Source of the DNA: Vitrella brassicaformis | Lineage: Eukaryota; Sar; Vitrellaceae | Length of the DNA: 64,000 bases | Assembly: GCA_001179505.1 (NCBI GenBank) | Contig: CDMY01000446.1 | Span: 1 to 64,000, forward strand | Direction of reading: 5' to 3' | Shown: positions 31,174 to 42,994 of the stretch, piece after piece | Layout of the letters: every line of letters begins with the position of its first letter | How positions within the stretch are numbered: the stretch's first letter is position 1 | Translations under genes and position numbers: made by a program | Notes under the pieces: model-generated | What the model was told of the DNA's origin: nothing | The model's database searches: none | The model's input: only the letters and a program-made list of their open reading frames with translations

Positions 31174-32168
31174 CAGACAGAAAGCACGCAGCCACCCACC
31201 CATCCATCCATTCACACACATCTATGCCCCCCCGTCGATCCCCACACGCACCTGTGAAGTCTTCCACTTTCTTGTCGTTCAGGTTGTAGAAGAGGGCATT
31301 GAACGTAAAGTCACGACGCTCCGCATCTGGCAACACAGGCGACCAAGCCATCTTCCGCCGGTCTGTCTGCCTGTCTGCCTGTCTGTCTGTCTGTGTGTGT
31401 GCCCACCTTCCTTTGGCGTGCCGATGTCGATCTTGGGTATTCGGGAGTCCTCTGTGTAGGTCTCGGTGCGGAGGTTGACAAAGTCCACCGACACACCCAT
31501 CAGCTTGACCGTCGCCGTCTCGAGATGCTTCGACTGGTCGGGGTTCCGCGCTATCACGCCGATCTTGTGCGGCGACTCACCCTTGGCCGCCAACCAACTA
31601 CACACACACACACACTCCGTCATTCCGTCCTGTCTATCAATGTCGTCTCTCTCACTCACTCGTTGACGTGTTCGGCGAACTTGAGCCCCAGCATGTTGTC
31701 GAGAGCGATGTCGATGTCGGGCGAGGCGGTGTCCTTGCCAAGCAGCTTGTCCCGCACCCACCCGCCCGCGACACGCAGTGTTGTCTCGAGACCCTGGTCT
31801 TTGACCACATTGAGCAGCAGCTCGAACAGCGACTCCTCCAGCTTGGTCAGCTTGGTCAGTCGCAGCTCGTGCGACAGCCGTGAGGGCGACGGCAGCGGCT
31901 CGTTCGTGTCTGTCATGATGCGAGGACGGTACCGCAGACGAGGGGAAGAGGGCACTTCAGCGAAGGCGCTCGAAGAAGGGGTCGCACTGAGAGAAAAGCG
32001 GGATGCTCGGGTGCTGGGTGGGACGAAGGGACTGACGAAGGCCTCACGCAGCCTCGGCGATGAACTGATGATCCGACGCGCTTGCGACACAAACGCCAGG
32101 GTCAGGATGAGGAAGATCCGCCGTAGATGAAGTAGCGCAGTCCAGTCATGGCTGCGCAAGCGGCTCAT
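31160..32168 (-). CDS. CCA-adding tRNA nucleotidyltransferase, C-terminally truncated
   Basis: Three exons on the minus strand from ATG 32168. The N-terminus (MSRLRSHDWTALLHL, then a hydrophobic LILTLAFV and a Ser/Arg-rich stretch) looks like an organelle leader. The class II nucleotidyltransferase head follows: RVAGGWVRDKLLGK, the metal-binding SPDIDIALDN, VDFVNLRTETY, and motif B in DAERRDFTFNALFYNL. This enzyme family adds CCA to tRNA 3' ends. After KKVEDFTG the frame runs into unrelated sequence (ACGDRRGGIDVCEW) and stops at about residue 260. The expected next motif (EDPLRxLRAxRFA type) and the neck, body and tail domains, which bring the family to about 400 residues or more, are absent. 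The gene is probably broken, or its remaining exons lie elsewhere. Confidence 0.8.
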
Positions 32169-32947
32169 AAGAGATCTCCAACATCAAAGTGCCTCGGCTT
32201 TGAAACCACTACTAATTTTTTCAGTGCCCAGATCTGCAACAATTTGGAGAGGAGCAGGGTTTGGAAACCCTGGACCCGCGTCCTGGGTGTGGACCGTTGG
32301 ACACTCCACCACACGCAATCATTGAGAGAGAGGTCTCCATCAGCACACACGTGCATTGGTTGCGAGTGATCCGCCAGGCAGCCAAACACAGTCACACACC
32401 CCGAAGCATCACATCAAAATCGGCCACTGCAGCAGCGAAGAGCACGCAGCCAGCCATGAGGACGAGAAGATCTCCATTCACACAGACAGACATACAGACA
32501 TAGAGGGGGAGGGAGAGACGCACGGACAAACAGCAGAGCCATAGCCTAACTCACGCGACGCGTTCATCAGAGGCATATGGTGACCCCTGCAGATCCAGAG
32601 TGAGTGAGTGAGTGAGTGAGAGAGTGAGCGGTACGCCGACCACCATTCGGCCTGCGCACACACAACGCAATTAGATGACCGAAGACATTCATCGGCTTGG
32701 CGCGTGGCATTTCTGTGGCGTACCAGTGGTAGTTGGACCGCTCAATCAGACAGCGCCACCTGTCGTGTGCACAGGGAGGGACACACTTGTGTGCTGTGTG
32801 CATTCCCTCCCTCTTTGGTACCTGCACTGCCCTCATCGCTGCCATCGTCGGAACCTAGCACGACACATCAACACACAACCACACACAACACAAGCCACGT
32901 CGTGCTGTCCATCCGGCGCCTATTTGTATGTGTCCGTACCACCGTCA
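32169..32947. other. Non-coding part of segmental duplication B
   Basis: Between the CCA-enzyme start codon and the stop of F-box-like copy B. From about 32252 it repeats the non-coding part of copy A. No gene is seen. Confidence 0.7.
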
Positions 32948-34320
32948 TCATGATTCTACTTGGCCGTCGAAGACGTATGGCGCCGCTCGCTCCAGCGCCA
33001 CACGGGCCAGCTGAGTGGTGACGGGGAAGCGGTCCTTGAAGGCACGCCCCTCACCACCGACAGGCGCCTCGATCGTCCAGACCTGGACCCTCGCTGCAGA
33101 CAGACAATGACAGAAAGAAAACACTGATGACACTTGACACCAGCAGAGCTGCCTGTCTGTCGGCCTGACCGGTGCCGTCGACCATATCCCTAATCTTAAT
33201 CCACGCGACGAAGTTCTGGCTGCTGTCGGTGAGCACCAGATCTCGCGTAGGGCCTTCCCAGGTGAGTGTGGTGGTGCATCCGGCCACTGGTGTGTGGGGC
33301 GAGTCCGTCAGCAGGCCATCCAGACGGCCGCCACCAACACGCCTGAACCAACCACACACACACACACACACACACAATCACACACGCACCCCTCTCGCCA
33401 CTGGTTCCATTGGTGTGTTACCTATTGAGATCTATCGATGTGCTATTGATCTGCTGAGTCTCGCTGCTGAAGTGGTCGAGGATCGTATGCTTGGCGAATG
33501 ATGATGCTGACGCGTACTGGAACAGGTTGATCGACACCCATTGGTCGATGTCGGGAAAGTAGGAGATGCCGCTCCGCACTGGCGGGTCATGCTCTAGTCG
33601 GTGCTGCTGATACAGATGGCGGGCGGGGAGGGGCGGGTTGACGTCCAGTCGGAAGCCGGGCTGGACCTCGAGGGCCCGCACCTCACCATTGGCACGGCGG
33701 AAGATCCGCAGGCAGCTGCCGTTGCCATTGGCATGGCGGAAGATCCACAGGTGGCTGCCGTACACACCGAAGCGCACATGGCGGCCGACCACCATGAGCT
33801 GCGCCAACACACGGGAAACCGACAGATACGCCTACACCACACACACACACAGACAGAAAGAGAGAGAGGGGATGATGCCTCTCTGTTCGCTCCCGCCCCT
33901 CTGTGTGTGCCTCACCGTCTTGTTGGCGTGTGTGTTGATGTCATCTGCCGTGAGGATGACGGGCAGCTCACAGTTGCCGCACTGCACCCCCAGCTCAATC
34001 ACCTCGCCCATCTCCACCCAGCTCCCCTCCTCCATCAGCACACAGCCGCCAGCAGGTCACACACGCCGAACTGCTCATCGTCGAACCGCATCAGCTGCAC
34101 TTGCCGCCCGTTGACCACCCGCCGCAGCCCCGCCTGTGAGCCCAGCGAGTGACGGAGCCGATCTCTCAGCTGGGCCGCTCCAAAGAGCTTGCTGAGCCAT
34201 GTGCAGGTGGCTCTCAGCTGGAGTACGTCTGTGAGGCTGAGGAGGTAGAAGGCGCGGCGGCCGACGAAGATGTACGAGAAGGGGTGCTGCTGCTGATGTT
34301 GCTGTTGCTGCATTTGCAGC
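32252..34320. repeat. Segmental duplication, copy B
   Basis: Direct copy of 21849-23990, offset 10.3-10.4 kb. It ends at the polycystin gene, whose first ATG is at 34396. The left edge (gagcagggtttgg) lies about 80 bp from the CCA-enzyme start codon. Confidence 0.9.
32948..34313 (-). pseudogene. F-box-like protein, copy B, frameshifted
   Basis: Near-duplicate of the gene at 22640-23993, starting MQQQQHQQQHPFSYIF (ATG 34313) and ending APYVFDGQVES with TGA at 32948-32950. In the first exon, copy A reads CDLLHHTVCVMEEGEW. Here the sequence is about 4 nt shorter, reads CDLLAAVC and then hits TGA near 34040. The later exons stay open and retain their splice sites (RVLAQLMVVGRH, RVGGGRLDGLLTDSPHTP, VRVQVWTIEAPVGGEGRAF), and exon 2 carries an insertion (VRFGVYGSHLWIFRHANG) absent from copy A. 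This copy has also lost the promoter used by copy A and now faces the polycystin start codon 83 bp away. Confidence 0.7.
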
Positions 34321-34395
34321 AGATGATATCGGAAGTGCGAGCTGTTGAAGGGGGGCGGTGGGGGTTCCCCAGTCTCAGCAGAAGGCGAATCCCCC

Positions 34396-37300
34396 ATGAT
34401 GGACAGTACAAATGGTGCCGTGACGCTTCCCTCACCCATAACACAGTACAGAGCGGAAAGCGAGGCGCCTCCGCGGCGCAAAAAGAAGAAGGCCGTTATA
34501 GATGACGACGAGAAGCGGCGCGTGAGCAAGGTGGGCAGCTTCGGCAGCCCCACGGCAGGCAAGAGGGCCGAGGAGACGCCCCCGCAGAGGGCGTCCACGG
34601 CGTCTGAGGTGGGGGTGCCGCTGGGCGGCGTGCTCTTCCTGCTCCGCAAGCGGAACAGCGAAAACTTCTGCCTCAAGCTCTTCTTCTACAGCGTGTTCCT
34701 GGGGCTGTTTATTGCCATCACCATGCTGGCAAGGCCTACCAAGTCATCCTATGAGATGCTGGCGGCCGCACGGGGGCTCAGCGCATTGGTCAGCCAGCCA
34801 CAATCACACTTGCACATCCGTATATCTATTTGTCCATGCATGCCGTGCGTTCTTCGCCTGTATGCATGCAGGAGGCAATGCCGAACGCCAATTTTGAGAA
34901 GACCTTTGTAGATGTGGCGCACGACGGCGATTGGTGGGATTGGTGCCTCACGGTGCTGTCGCCGTTTCTGCGTAGTGCGTGGTGGACCAACAAGGAGAAC
35001 CGGACGGGCCTGCTGTACAACGCCGTCTTCATGCCGGTGCGCTTCCGGCAAGTGCGGGTCAAGGAGGACACCTGCAACACACCCGACGGCAACTCAGGTA
35101 CCCACCTGTGTGAGAAGAACACCATGCAGAAATGCATATTGGCAATGTGTGGGCAGAGATGGCCCGTCCGTGCTGGGGCAAGTTCACGTCGAAGCATCTG
35201 GATGACAGTCTTTTCGGCGAGGAGTATAATAACACATTCAAGACAGACATGAACAAAGTGTCGGGCAAAGAGGTACATACACATATGCACACCACCCCTC
35301 GACACGCGCCAGCCGGCATTGGTATTCATTGAGCAGGGGTACGGTCCATCGTACGGCCGTGCTGCACATGTGGTGGACATCATCTTCGGCCCGATGGTAG
35401 AGAACGGCACCGACATTGGGCTGCTGACTCTGACGAGCGACAATACGTCAGTGCTGCCTGACGCTGGTAGTGGCATGCCAGTTGAGAGCGTGGAGGTGCC
35501 CTGGCAGCTGGCACTCATGCTCAACGACACTTGGACAACCTACGCCACACGCGCTGTGAGTGAGAGAGGAAGTGGGAGGGCAGTCAACGAACCCGTATGT
35601 GTGTCTCTGTGGCAGATAAGCGTGGAGGCAGGGATGTATAACCCCAATGTGGACTTGGCCATGTATGTGCGGTGGCACCTGGACATCAGCCCGGGCGGCC
35701 GCGTCGAGCCGAGCATCCTCTTCACGCCTTGCAGATTGCTCCCATACAGGTAGGAAGGCCAGAATGAAGGGAGGGAAAACGGAAACGACATTGCTTCTTG
35801 GCTTTGTTGTCTTCTCTTCTGTCTTGTCCATGGTGGTACGTGCAGTCAGCCGATCGACTGGTTCCGGTTGTGTTTGGAGGTGGCGTTCACGTGCTATATT
35901 GTGGTCTACTGGTGGATAGAGTTCTATGAAATGCGGACGCTCGGGCTCAAAGCCTACTTCTTGTATGTACCCATCCCCCAACACATGAACGCCACACCGA
36001 GGGAGACAACACACGGATGGAGGGATGCATGTGTGTTCGGGCTCGATCAGGTCGTTGTGGAACTGGATTGAGCTGGCCAATCTGTCGATTTACTTGACCA
36101 TCCAGATCTACTGGTTTGCATACCTCTCATTTGACAGGCAGAAATTCACCAAGGTACACACTCGTACTGCTCGGCTAGGTATGTCTCTGTGGCACCTGTT
36201 GGATGTGCGTGTGTCAGGTGTTGGATGAGTTTGGCGAGGAGTTCTTCCGCATAGCCGACCACTACAACTTCACATCCAACCTCGCCGCCTTCAACATCAT
36301 CTGGGCGTTCATCAAAGTCAGTAGATGCACCCGGATGCAGCCATGTCTCCTCTATGCTCTATGTGGTGTGCTGTGCTGTGCTGCGCCGATCAGGTGTTCA
36401 AGTATCTGCAGATGTATCCGTCGATGAACACCCTGTGGGAGGTGCTGTCGCTGTCGATGAAGGATACCCTCCCCTTCGCGGCGGTCTTCCTCCTCTTTGT
36501 CTTCGGCTTCACCTTTGCGGCCCACTGGCTGTACGGATTCACTCTCAGGGAGTTCCACTCGTGGGGACAGTCATTCTCGACACTCATGCAGACACTCAGT
36601 CAGTGATGATGCAGACAGACAGACAAAAGAGCACACGATGGTTGATGGGGTGTGTCTATGTGTGTAGGTGGTGGGCTGCCATATGAAGACATGAAGCGGT
36701 TCGCGCCCGTTGCCACACCGATATTCTTCGCCGCATGGTCAGCCACACACACCCCCACAGAGAGGACACAGGCAAGTAGCAATGGCATTGGTTGTCGTGT
36801 GTGTCAGGATATTGATGATAGCGTTAGTGATGGTCAACATGTTTGTGGCCATCCTCACCGATGCTCACACAGAGACACAAACACGACTGAGGAAACTGGA
36901 GGAAATCGAGGTCAGCCAGCCATTGGGAGCACGCAGGCGACTGAATGCATTGTGTTTCTGTGGGTGTGTGCAGGCGCGGCACACCGGCCGGTCAGCGCTG
37001 ATCAATTTCTTTCAGGGCGTGTGGAGATACATCACATCATTCGTCAAGAAGCGAAGAGAAGCCGCAGGCTACAAGGTAGTCTCCTGCGCACACCACACGC
37101 TCCCTAATCTCTCTCTCTCTCTCTGTGTGTGTGTGTCTCGCGCCTGTCAGAAGGATCGCAGCGGCATGTGGCCGCACGTCCCCGAGCAGAGCAGCAGCAG
37201 CATGCTGGACATGGACCAGAAGTCGCCCAAGCGGGATGTGGAGGCGGGCGTCGTCGAGGGCGAGGGCGGCCCACTGTCTTCCTTCCAGCCGCAGGCGGAG

Positions 37301-38282
37301 GAGGACCACATGCCCGAGACGCTGTGGGACTATGACCCAAAGACGGAGGCGCTCAACGTCCTCATGAAGAAGGTCACTCATGAGAGAGAGCGAGGCTGGA
37401 TTGATTGCACAGGCCATGTGTTTGTGTGTGTATGCAGCTGGATCAGCGGAAGGGCTGGGAGCATGTTCAGCGGGAGGTGTTATCCAACAACACCGTCAAG
37501 AAGGCAGACGGGCTCGCACCGCTATTCGGAGGGGACATCGAGGCTGCCCGTGAGTTTGCCAAGCGTCTGAACCACCTTCTGACTGAAGGACAGGCGCTCA
37601 CATGGGTGAGGAGACAAGCGACAGCGAGAGACACACCATCAGCCAGCCAGGTGTCCGCACCCCGTCTCCTTGTCTTGTATGTAGGAAGAGCAGCGCGAGG
37701 AAGATGAAGTGAAGATGCTGCTTGTGCTGCAGACACAGGTCAGGATACAAATGGACGTATAAATGGGGAGACATGATGCAAAACCTTGTTTGTCTGCAGG
37801 TGAGTCAGCTGCACCATCGCGTCAGGGCAGTCCGCAAGCAGGCCGAGAAGGCCCACAAGGAGCAGAAGCTGGCCTCCGCCCTTGCCCTTCCAGCCAGCAA
37901 GAAGAAGAAGAAGAAGAGCAAGGTGGAGGCCAAAGACAAGGACGCCGGCTCCCCGGTGCAAGATCGCCCGAGCCCTGAGGGCGGCGGGTCCATCGAGGAG
38001 ACACCGCCCCAGCAACAGCCGCAGCCATCTGCAGTCCTGCCCGGCCTGCCGTCACCAGCCCCACCGCACACGGAGCAGGCCCCTCGGCTCGAATACACCA
38101 ACGACTCTTACTTCGAGCGGCAGCCTTCAAAGGGCAGCGGCAGCCCCAGCCGGGCCCTGACTGTGAACCACAGGCGGTCCAAGGCACGCATAGACCCGCT
38201 GTCTGCCTTCAGTGCAGGGGAGGGGGAGGGGGTCAGGACACCGCTGCCGGGGCAGGTGTCGGAAATGGAAGAGGGAGACTGA
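34396..38282 (+). CDS. Polycystin-2-like TRP channel
   Basis: Multi-exon gene from MMDSTNGAVTLPSP (ATG 34396) to QVSEMEEGD and TGA at 38280-38282. Order of parts: cytosolic basic N-terminus (PPRRKKKKAV); first membrane segment (FCLKLFFYSVFLGLFIAI); a large extracytosolic polycystin (TOP) domain with FMPVRFRQVRVKEDTC, FIEQGYGPSYGRAAHVVDII and YNPNVDLAMYVRWHLDI; then five further segments including LCLEVAFTCYIVVYWWIEF, LANLSIYLTIQIYWFA and LPFAAVFLLFVFGFTFAAHW. The pore helix and filter region reads SFSTLMQTLSGGLPYEDM, and S6 reads MIALVMVNMFVAILTDA. Polycystins are calcium-permeable cation channels, often ciliary. The long C-terminus has coiled-coil and polylysine stretches (KKKKKKSK), with no clear EF-hand. 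Confidence 0.93.
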
Positions 38283-38675
38283 GGTCAGCAGCCGTTTCCC
38301 TCTTTGTGTGTGTGTGGTTGGTGTAAAGGGCGACGGACATTTTATGCATGCGTATTTGCGTGGATGCCAGCTAGATTCGGGTCCCTCATAAGTGCGTTTA
38401 GATCCATCCATGGTTGCGTGCTTCCATATGTCGCTGTTCGATAGACTCGGTGTCGCTTTCTTACATGCTCACACTTTTTAATTACACATGGAAGGCAATG
38501 CAGTCGTCCTCACACACGTACATGCAGCCATCGATGTCCAACCTTCACCCACACGTGAGACACGAGCAATACATCAGCTCCATGATTTCTTGCCGCGTGC
38601 CCGCAATCGCTGAACAGTGGCTTGCGCGTGCTTGTCCCTGATCCCATGTACATGCATTCGACAGGGCGTCCGGAT
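38283..38675. other. Intergenic, convergent ends
   Basis: Gap between the polycystin stop and the HNH protein stop. Nothing recognised. Confidence 0.5.
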
Positions 38676-39728
38676 TCAGTCAACGCATCGATTAATGCAG
38701 AGAGTGTACCTCGGCAGCCATCTGAGGTTGTTCAGGGAATTGTTGCATGGATTGCCATCGATGTGGTCCACGTCCAGATAGCTCTCATCGTATCCTTCCG
38801 ACAGCCACCGGGCCTTCTCCTCATGCAGAAACACCTCAGCGCACAAGCGGTGCACCAAGTACTCGCGACCTGCAAGTCCTACGCTCCGATACCCCGACGC
38901 CACCAAGTAACCCTCGGTCGTCCGTCCGTTGCTATGGCGCACTCTGCCTTGATTCGACACCATAGGGAGCCGCTTGCCGACGTAGCTGTCCGCAAGAAAT
39001 CGGACGGAGCGGAAACGCTCACCAGGCCAGTTCAACTGGGGCAGAAAGTAGAAAGCCCAGCCACATGTTGGCCTCTGTCGCCTCCTCGCGACCTCATTCA
39101 CGTGAACTGGTGGAAGATGCAGCTCTTCTGATGCGTGACGGATGGACCGGAAGACTCGTGTCTCCCCGGTGCGAAGGCAGCGGGCTTTGAGGGGCATGGC
39201 GCTGGCGATAAGGGGCCTCGGGCGGGGCAGAGTGGAGGCCGTCTTGATGGCGTGGTGCTTCGGCGTCACCCACTGCAGGTTCGAGACAGTATTGTTGTCT
39301 CGCACGCCATCTTTGTGGTCCACTTGCAGCTTCCCCGCCATATCCTCGCCGTGCTCAGCGATGAGAATGGCCTTCGCGTGCGTCAGGAAGGTCTCAGCCA
39401 CCAGCCGATGGACGCGATATGGCTTGTAATTCAGCGTGATGATGCGATAGCCGCTACGGTTTAGGCCGCCAGCTGAAACAGTGCCGTTCGGCCGCCAGAT
39501 TTGTCCAGTGGTGGACGCCTGGGCCCCTTGTTTGCAGTGACCATCGAATGGAGGGATGGGCCGGTAGCTCTCACCATTGCCTGGAAGTGGCGGCACGGAA
39601 TGAGTCGTGCCAAACAAGCGGACGGTGCGTGTGGGCGTGTGGGGGGTGGGGACCGGGATCCACTGCAAGCTGGTCACGCAGCAGTTCGAAGCCACGAGTA
39701 GTGCACTTGGACGGCAGACGCGAAGCAT
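38676..39728 (-). CDS. Double HNH endonuclease-like protein (NUMOD-type)
   Basis: A single-exon frame of 350 residues, standing out among intron-rich neighbours. Two HNH units are visible. The first reads YRVHRLVAETFL then LQVDHKDGVRDNNTVSNLQW. The second reads YLVHRLCAEVFL then LDVDHIDGNPCNNSLNNLRW. Between them lies a NUMOD1-like DNA-binding segment (FRSIRHASEELHLPPVHVNE), and before the second HNH there is a NUMOD4-like start (SVRFLADSYVGKRLPMVSNQ). Proteins with this layout are HNH homing endonucleases of phages, organelle introns and large DNA viruses. The lack of introns and the family history suggest horizontal gain. The key Asp-His and Asn residues are kept in both units, so activity is possible. 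The N-terminus could be an organelle leader. Confidence 0.88.
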   Translation of the reverse strand: MLRVCRPSALLVASNCCVTSLQWIPVPTPHTPTRTVRLFGTTHSVPPLPGNGESYRPIPPFDGHCKQGAQASTTGQIWRPNGTVSAGGLNRSGYRIITLNYKPYRVHRLVAETFLTHAKAILIAEHGEDMAGKLQVDHKDGVRDNNTVSNLQWVTPKHHAIKTASTLPRPRPLIASAMPLKARCLRTGETRVFRSIRHASEELHLPPVHVNEVARRRQRPTCGWAFYFLPQLNWPGERFRSVRFLADSYVGKRLPMVSNQGRVRHSNGRTTEGYLVASGYRSVGLAGREYLVHRLCAEVFLHEEKARWLSEGYDESYLDVDHIDGNPCNNSLNNLRWLPRYTLCINRCVD

Positions 39729-40587
39729 TTTGGGGTTCGGAGAGCCGCAGTCGATCCCTTTTTCCTCGTCAATTTCTTCCTTCCCTCCCGATTAGCCCAA
39801 ATCTGGGCCAATTTTCGTCATCAGGGATGCGCGAGGGACGGTTTGCCACTCGTCTCGTTCATGCCGCAACTTTCTTGTGTCTTGTGTCGTGTAGCTCTTG
39901 AGAAGGCAAATACACAACCCCTCCCACACACAACCAACGCGGCAGCCAAGCCCGAAAGTCAATTATAATGCACATACATACAACCATTCCATCATGTCCA
40001 ACCACAGCACGCGCGAGGCATGCCTCATGGTCGTGCTACCAACACGTGGCCCCTCTCAACCCCTCCCCCGTCCTATGCACGGTATCAATGTGTATATCTA
40101 TATATAGTAGTGTGGACTGTGCTGTCTAAGTACGTACAGTCGTAAATGCATCCACGAGATGTGTGTGTGAGTGTCCTGTGTGTGATTCAGGTCTGGTCGA
40201 GGCGTGTGTGTGTAAGTAAGTGAGGAGAGAGATACATGCACGGCGGGACATTAACTGTCTGGGCAGAAACGAGGGACATGGACAAAAACTGCCAAGCGAA
40301 ACAGTACAGTGTCGTCGCTACACGTACAAATGAGTACACATGCAGAGAGACAGCACAGCACCAGCCAAACCGAAGCAAAAATCCGGGGAGTGCGACAGCC
40401 GCCCGACCTTACCACCAGCAGCACATCATCATTTCCACGCATGTACGGTACGCGCTGTGCTGTGCGTGGCTACCCCTCCCATACAGCCAGTGTATGGATG
40501 TAGGCCTGGCGTGCTCTGCTTGAGCACATGTATGTAGGCATAAATGAAGACATACATACATCACACGCACATCGTCCGTCTGTTAAG
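39729..40587. other. Intergenic, no gene seen
   Basis: About 860 bp upstream of the HNH gene and downstream of the membrane protein gene. Low-complexity TATA and TG-rich stretches only. Confidence 0.5.
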
Positions 40588-42994
40588 CTAAGCTGCACTA
40601 ACACTTGTCCCGTGCGTGTCGCCCCTGAGCAGCTCCCACTTGCCCGCCAAGGAAGAATGAATCAGCACCGCTATGTGGACGACCATCGACATGGCAGTGC
40701 TGACGAGCTGCATCACCAAATAGAGAGGGCTAAACAGCTCTCGCGCCTCGGCTGGCGCGACGTGTGCGCTCTCCGGCAGCACCCAGTAGAGTGTCGACGG
40801 GGTCTCCCCTGTCGTCCTGATGCTCGAGAACAGGATGATGGACGCCATCAGGATGGGCGCCTCCCCACACAGACCCAACACGGCATACATGATCCGAACA
40901 GCCGGGCCATTGTCAGGGTATGCCAGCTTCACAAACCAGCAGGCGGCGTCCAGCCCGCACAGCACCATGATGCCCCAGCCAACGGGAGAGCTCCACTTAG
41001 TCAGCTGCAGCACCAAGAGTGCGGTGGTGGCGTCTGCCACAAGGTCCACGGCCGTGAGGAAGCAGCGGACGACATAGGCCATCCATCTGCGCATGGGGCG
41101 GGCGGGCATGTACCTCCCCAGCACACAACGCATGGCGCGGAGCAGCAAGCGTTGCCATCGCGGGGTCGTCCTCTGCTGCTCGCCGGCTTGCTTATTATTC
41201 TCCTCGGTCCTGAACCGCTCATACGCCCGATCTCCGATAAGAATGCAAAAGACCTGCAGGCACCCACACACATCGACGTGCACGACCGTCCCCATACTGC
41301 TTGTCTGTCTCTGTGTGTGGTTCTCCCTCTCCCTGTTGGCTCCACTGACCAGTGTGTTGACGAACATGGCCCACCAAACAACGACCAGCGAATTCCTGCC
41401 CCACATCTGGGCGTCGGGCGTGTCGCTCACAGAAGTCCGTATGAGATCGTAAAAACGGTAGGCCGACATGAGCTGGTTCGGCCACCACAGGCACCACTTG
41501 ACGCGACGCAGCGCCGCTGGCCGAGCGAACAGCGTGACGAAGAGAAAGAGGCTCATGTTGGCAAGCAGCAGCACCAGGATGATAATGTGTGGCCATGTGA
41601 CGTATTTCTGCATCTGACCTGCATTCAGGCAAAACACACACAGACACGTCATCTGCTCCCTCAGGCACACACGCAAAGCATCTGACCGTCATGAAACTTG
41701 TCGTCGTAGCGGCGGACGAGCAGCGTCGTGAGGGTGCCGGCCCATAGGAAGGCAGAGAACCCCACAAAGCCTGGTGGGCCGACATGATGCCTCAAATTGT
41801 CCCACGAAAACTGCTGGTAGACGTCGTAGATGCCGCCGGGTGTCTTGTGCTGCCCAATCGAGGGACCCTGCAGCTGCTTGGCCTGGTCAATGACGGATAT
41901 CACGTGCACGAACGAGTGAGCATGAGCATCAGGTTGCTGATCAAAATTGGCCGAGCAGTTGCCTGTCGCATCTTCTGCTGGGGAGGGGGGGCAGGGCGTG
42001 TTGTGTGGGGTCGGTGCGGGAGGTGGCTTGGGAATGGACGAGTGGCGGCGACTGGCCGAGTAGAGCACAAACAAGAGGCAAGCTGTGAGAACCTCAGACA
42101 GGCCTGCAGACACAGAAGAGAAGACACCGTTGTCCCTCCTTCCCTCCTCGTGGCTCCCTAAAGTGGTTGACTGACCAATCAGCGCCACATCCCAATCGAT
42201 GAAGGCCATGATGTAGGGATCCCTGTACAGCTTTTTCACATCCCGTGGCCTCCCAAACAACGAGATGATGCCGCCATTGACCCCACCGACCGCGGCAAGT
42301 ACACCAAACACCGCCATGAGCAATCGAAGCAGCCTTTGCATAGAGGAGTCGTCAACTCGCAAGTTGCGAGGCGCGGGCGCTTCCCGCGAGGGAGGGTCGT
42401 GTGGCGTGGAGGGGGATCGTGTGCTGGGGGTGGACGGCAGCACTTGCTGCTGCTGCTGTCGTGGTGTGCACCGGTGGAGCAGCGAGGAGAGCTTCGTCAC
42501 CGTATAGCCAAGAGCGCACAGCTGGCGGCGGACCTGCATAGACAAACAAGGGGACACAGACGTGTGTCTGCTGGATACACATCCTCATGTCGACACAGAC
42601 GTGTGTCTGCTGGATACACATCCTCATGCCGCGTCTACCAGAAGGGCTAGAGTAAGGCCGACACATAGCCCACCGGCCATCGCGAACACCCTGAGCAGCA
42701 AGCCAGACACCAAGTGCGGAGAAACGATGGCTGACTGCATATATGTGTTGTGTGGATTGCTCACTTGACGAAGATCAATTCTTTGAAGCCAGGCACTTGC
42801 AGCAGGGTGGGTGCGTATCTCTCGGGGAATGGCCGGACCACCGTTGCTGTGTTGAGGCAGAGAGAAAGAAGCAGCATCGCCACGCAGATCCATGAGCATC
42901 GTTCGGCGAGGATCACTGCGTCGTCAAGCGCCGCCTGCCGCGTTTCGGGAGGAGGCCTCTCGTCGAGATCCTTTGCTGCCGGCGTGTCCGGCAT
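40588..42994 (-). CDS. Multi-pass membrane protein, unknown family
   Basis: About five exons on the minus strand from MPDTPAAKDLDERPPP (ATG 42994) to the stop at 40588, encoding roughly 590 residues. Hydrophobic segments include CSWICVAMLLLSLCLN, LLMAVFGVLAAVGGVNG, VLTACLLFVLYS, IIILVLLLANMSLFLFVTLF, SLVVVWWAMFVNTLVSG, WGIMVLCGLDAACWFVKLA and IMYAVLGLCGEAPILMASII, giving perhaps eight to ten passes. A Pro/Ser/Gln-rich loop lies after the first segment, and basic cytosolic stretches follow. I recognise no family; a transporter, channel or lineage-specific membrane protein are all possible. The junction of the first two exons does not resolve cleanly, so a small exon may be missing. The intron there carries a 39 bp tandem repeat. 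Confidence 0.75.
42554..42628. repeat. 39 bp tandem repeat with internal palindrome
   Basis: Two direct copies (from 42554 and 42593) that each contain cagacgtgtgtctg, a short palindrome, followed by ctggatacacatcctcatg. They sit inside an intron of the membrane protein gene, just upstream of its splice acceptor. Confidence 0.85.

Noticed and set aside
40528-41685. Long open frame of 385 codons on the plus strand
   Set aside because: It is the complement of the membrane protein gene; its composition (many His, Pro, Arg) is that of an antisense shadow, whereas the minus strand shows membrane segments and splice sites.
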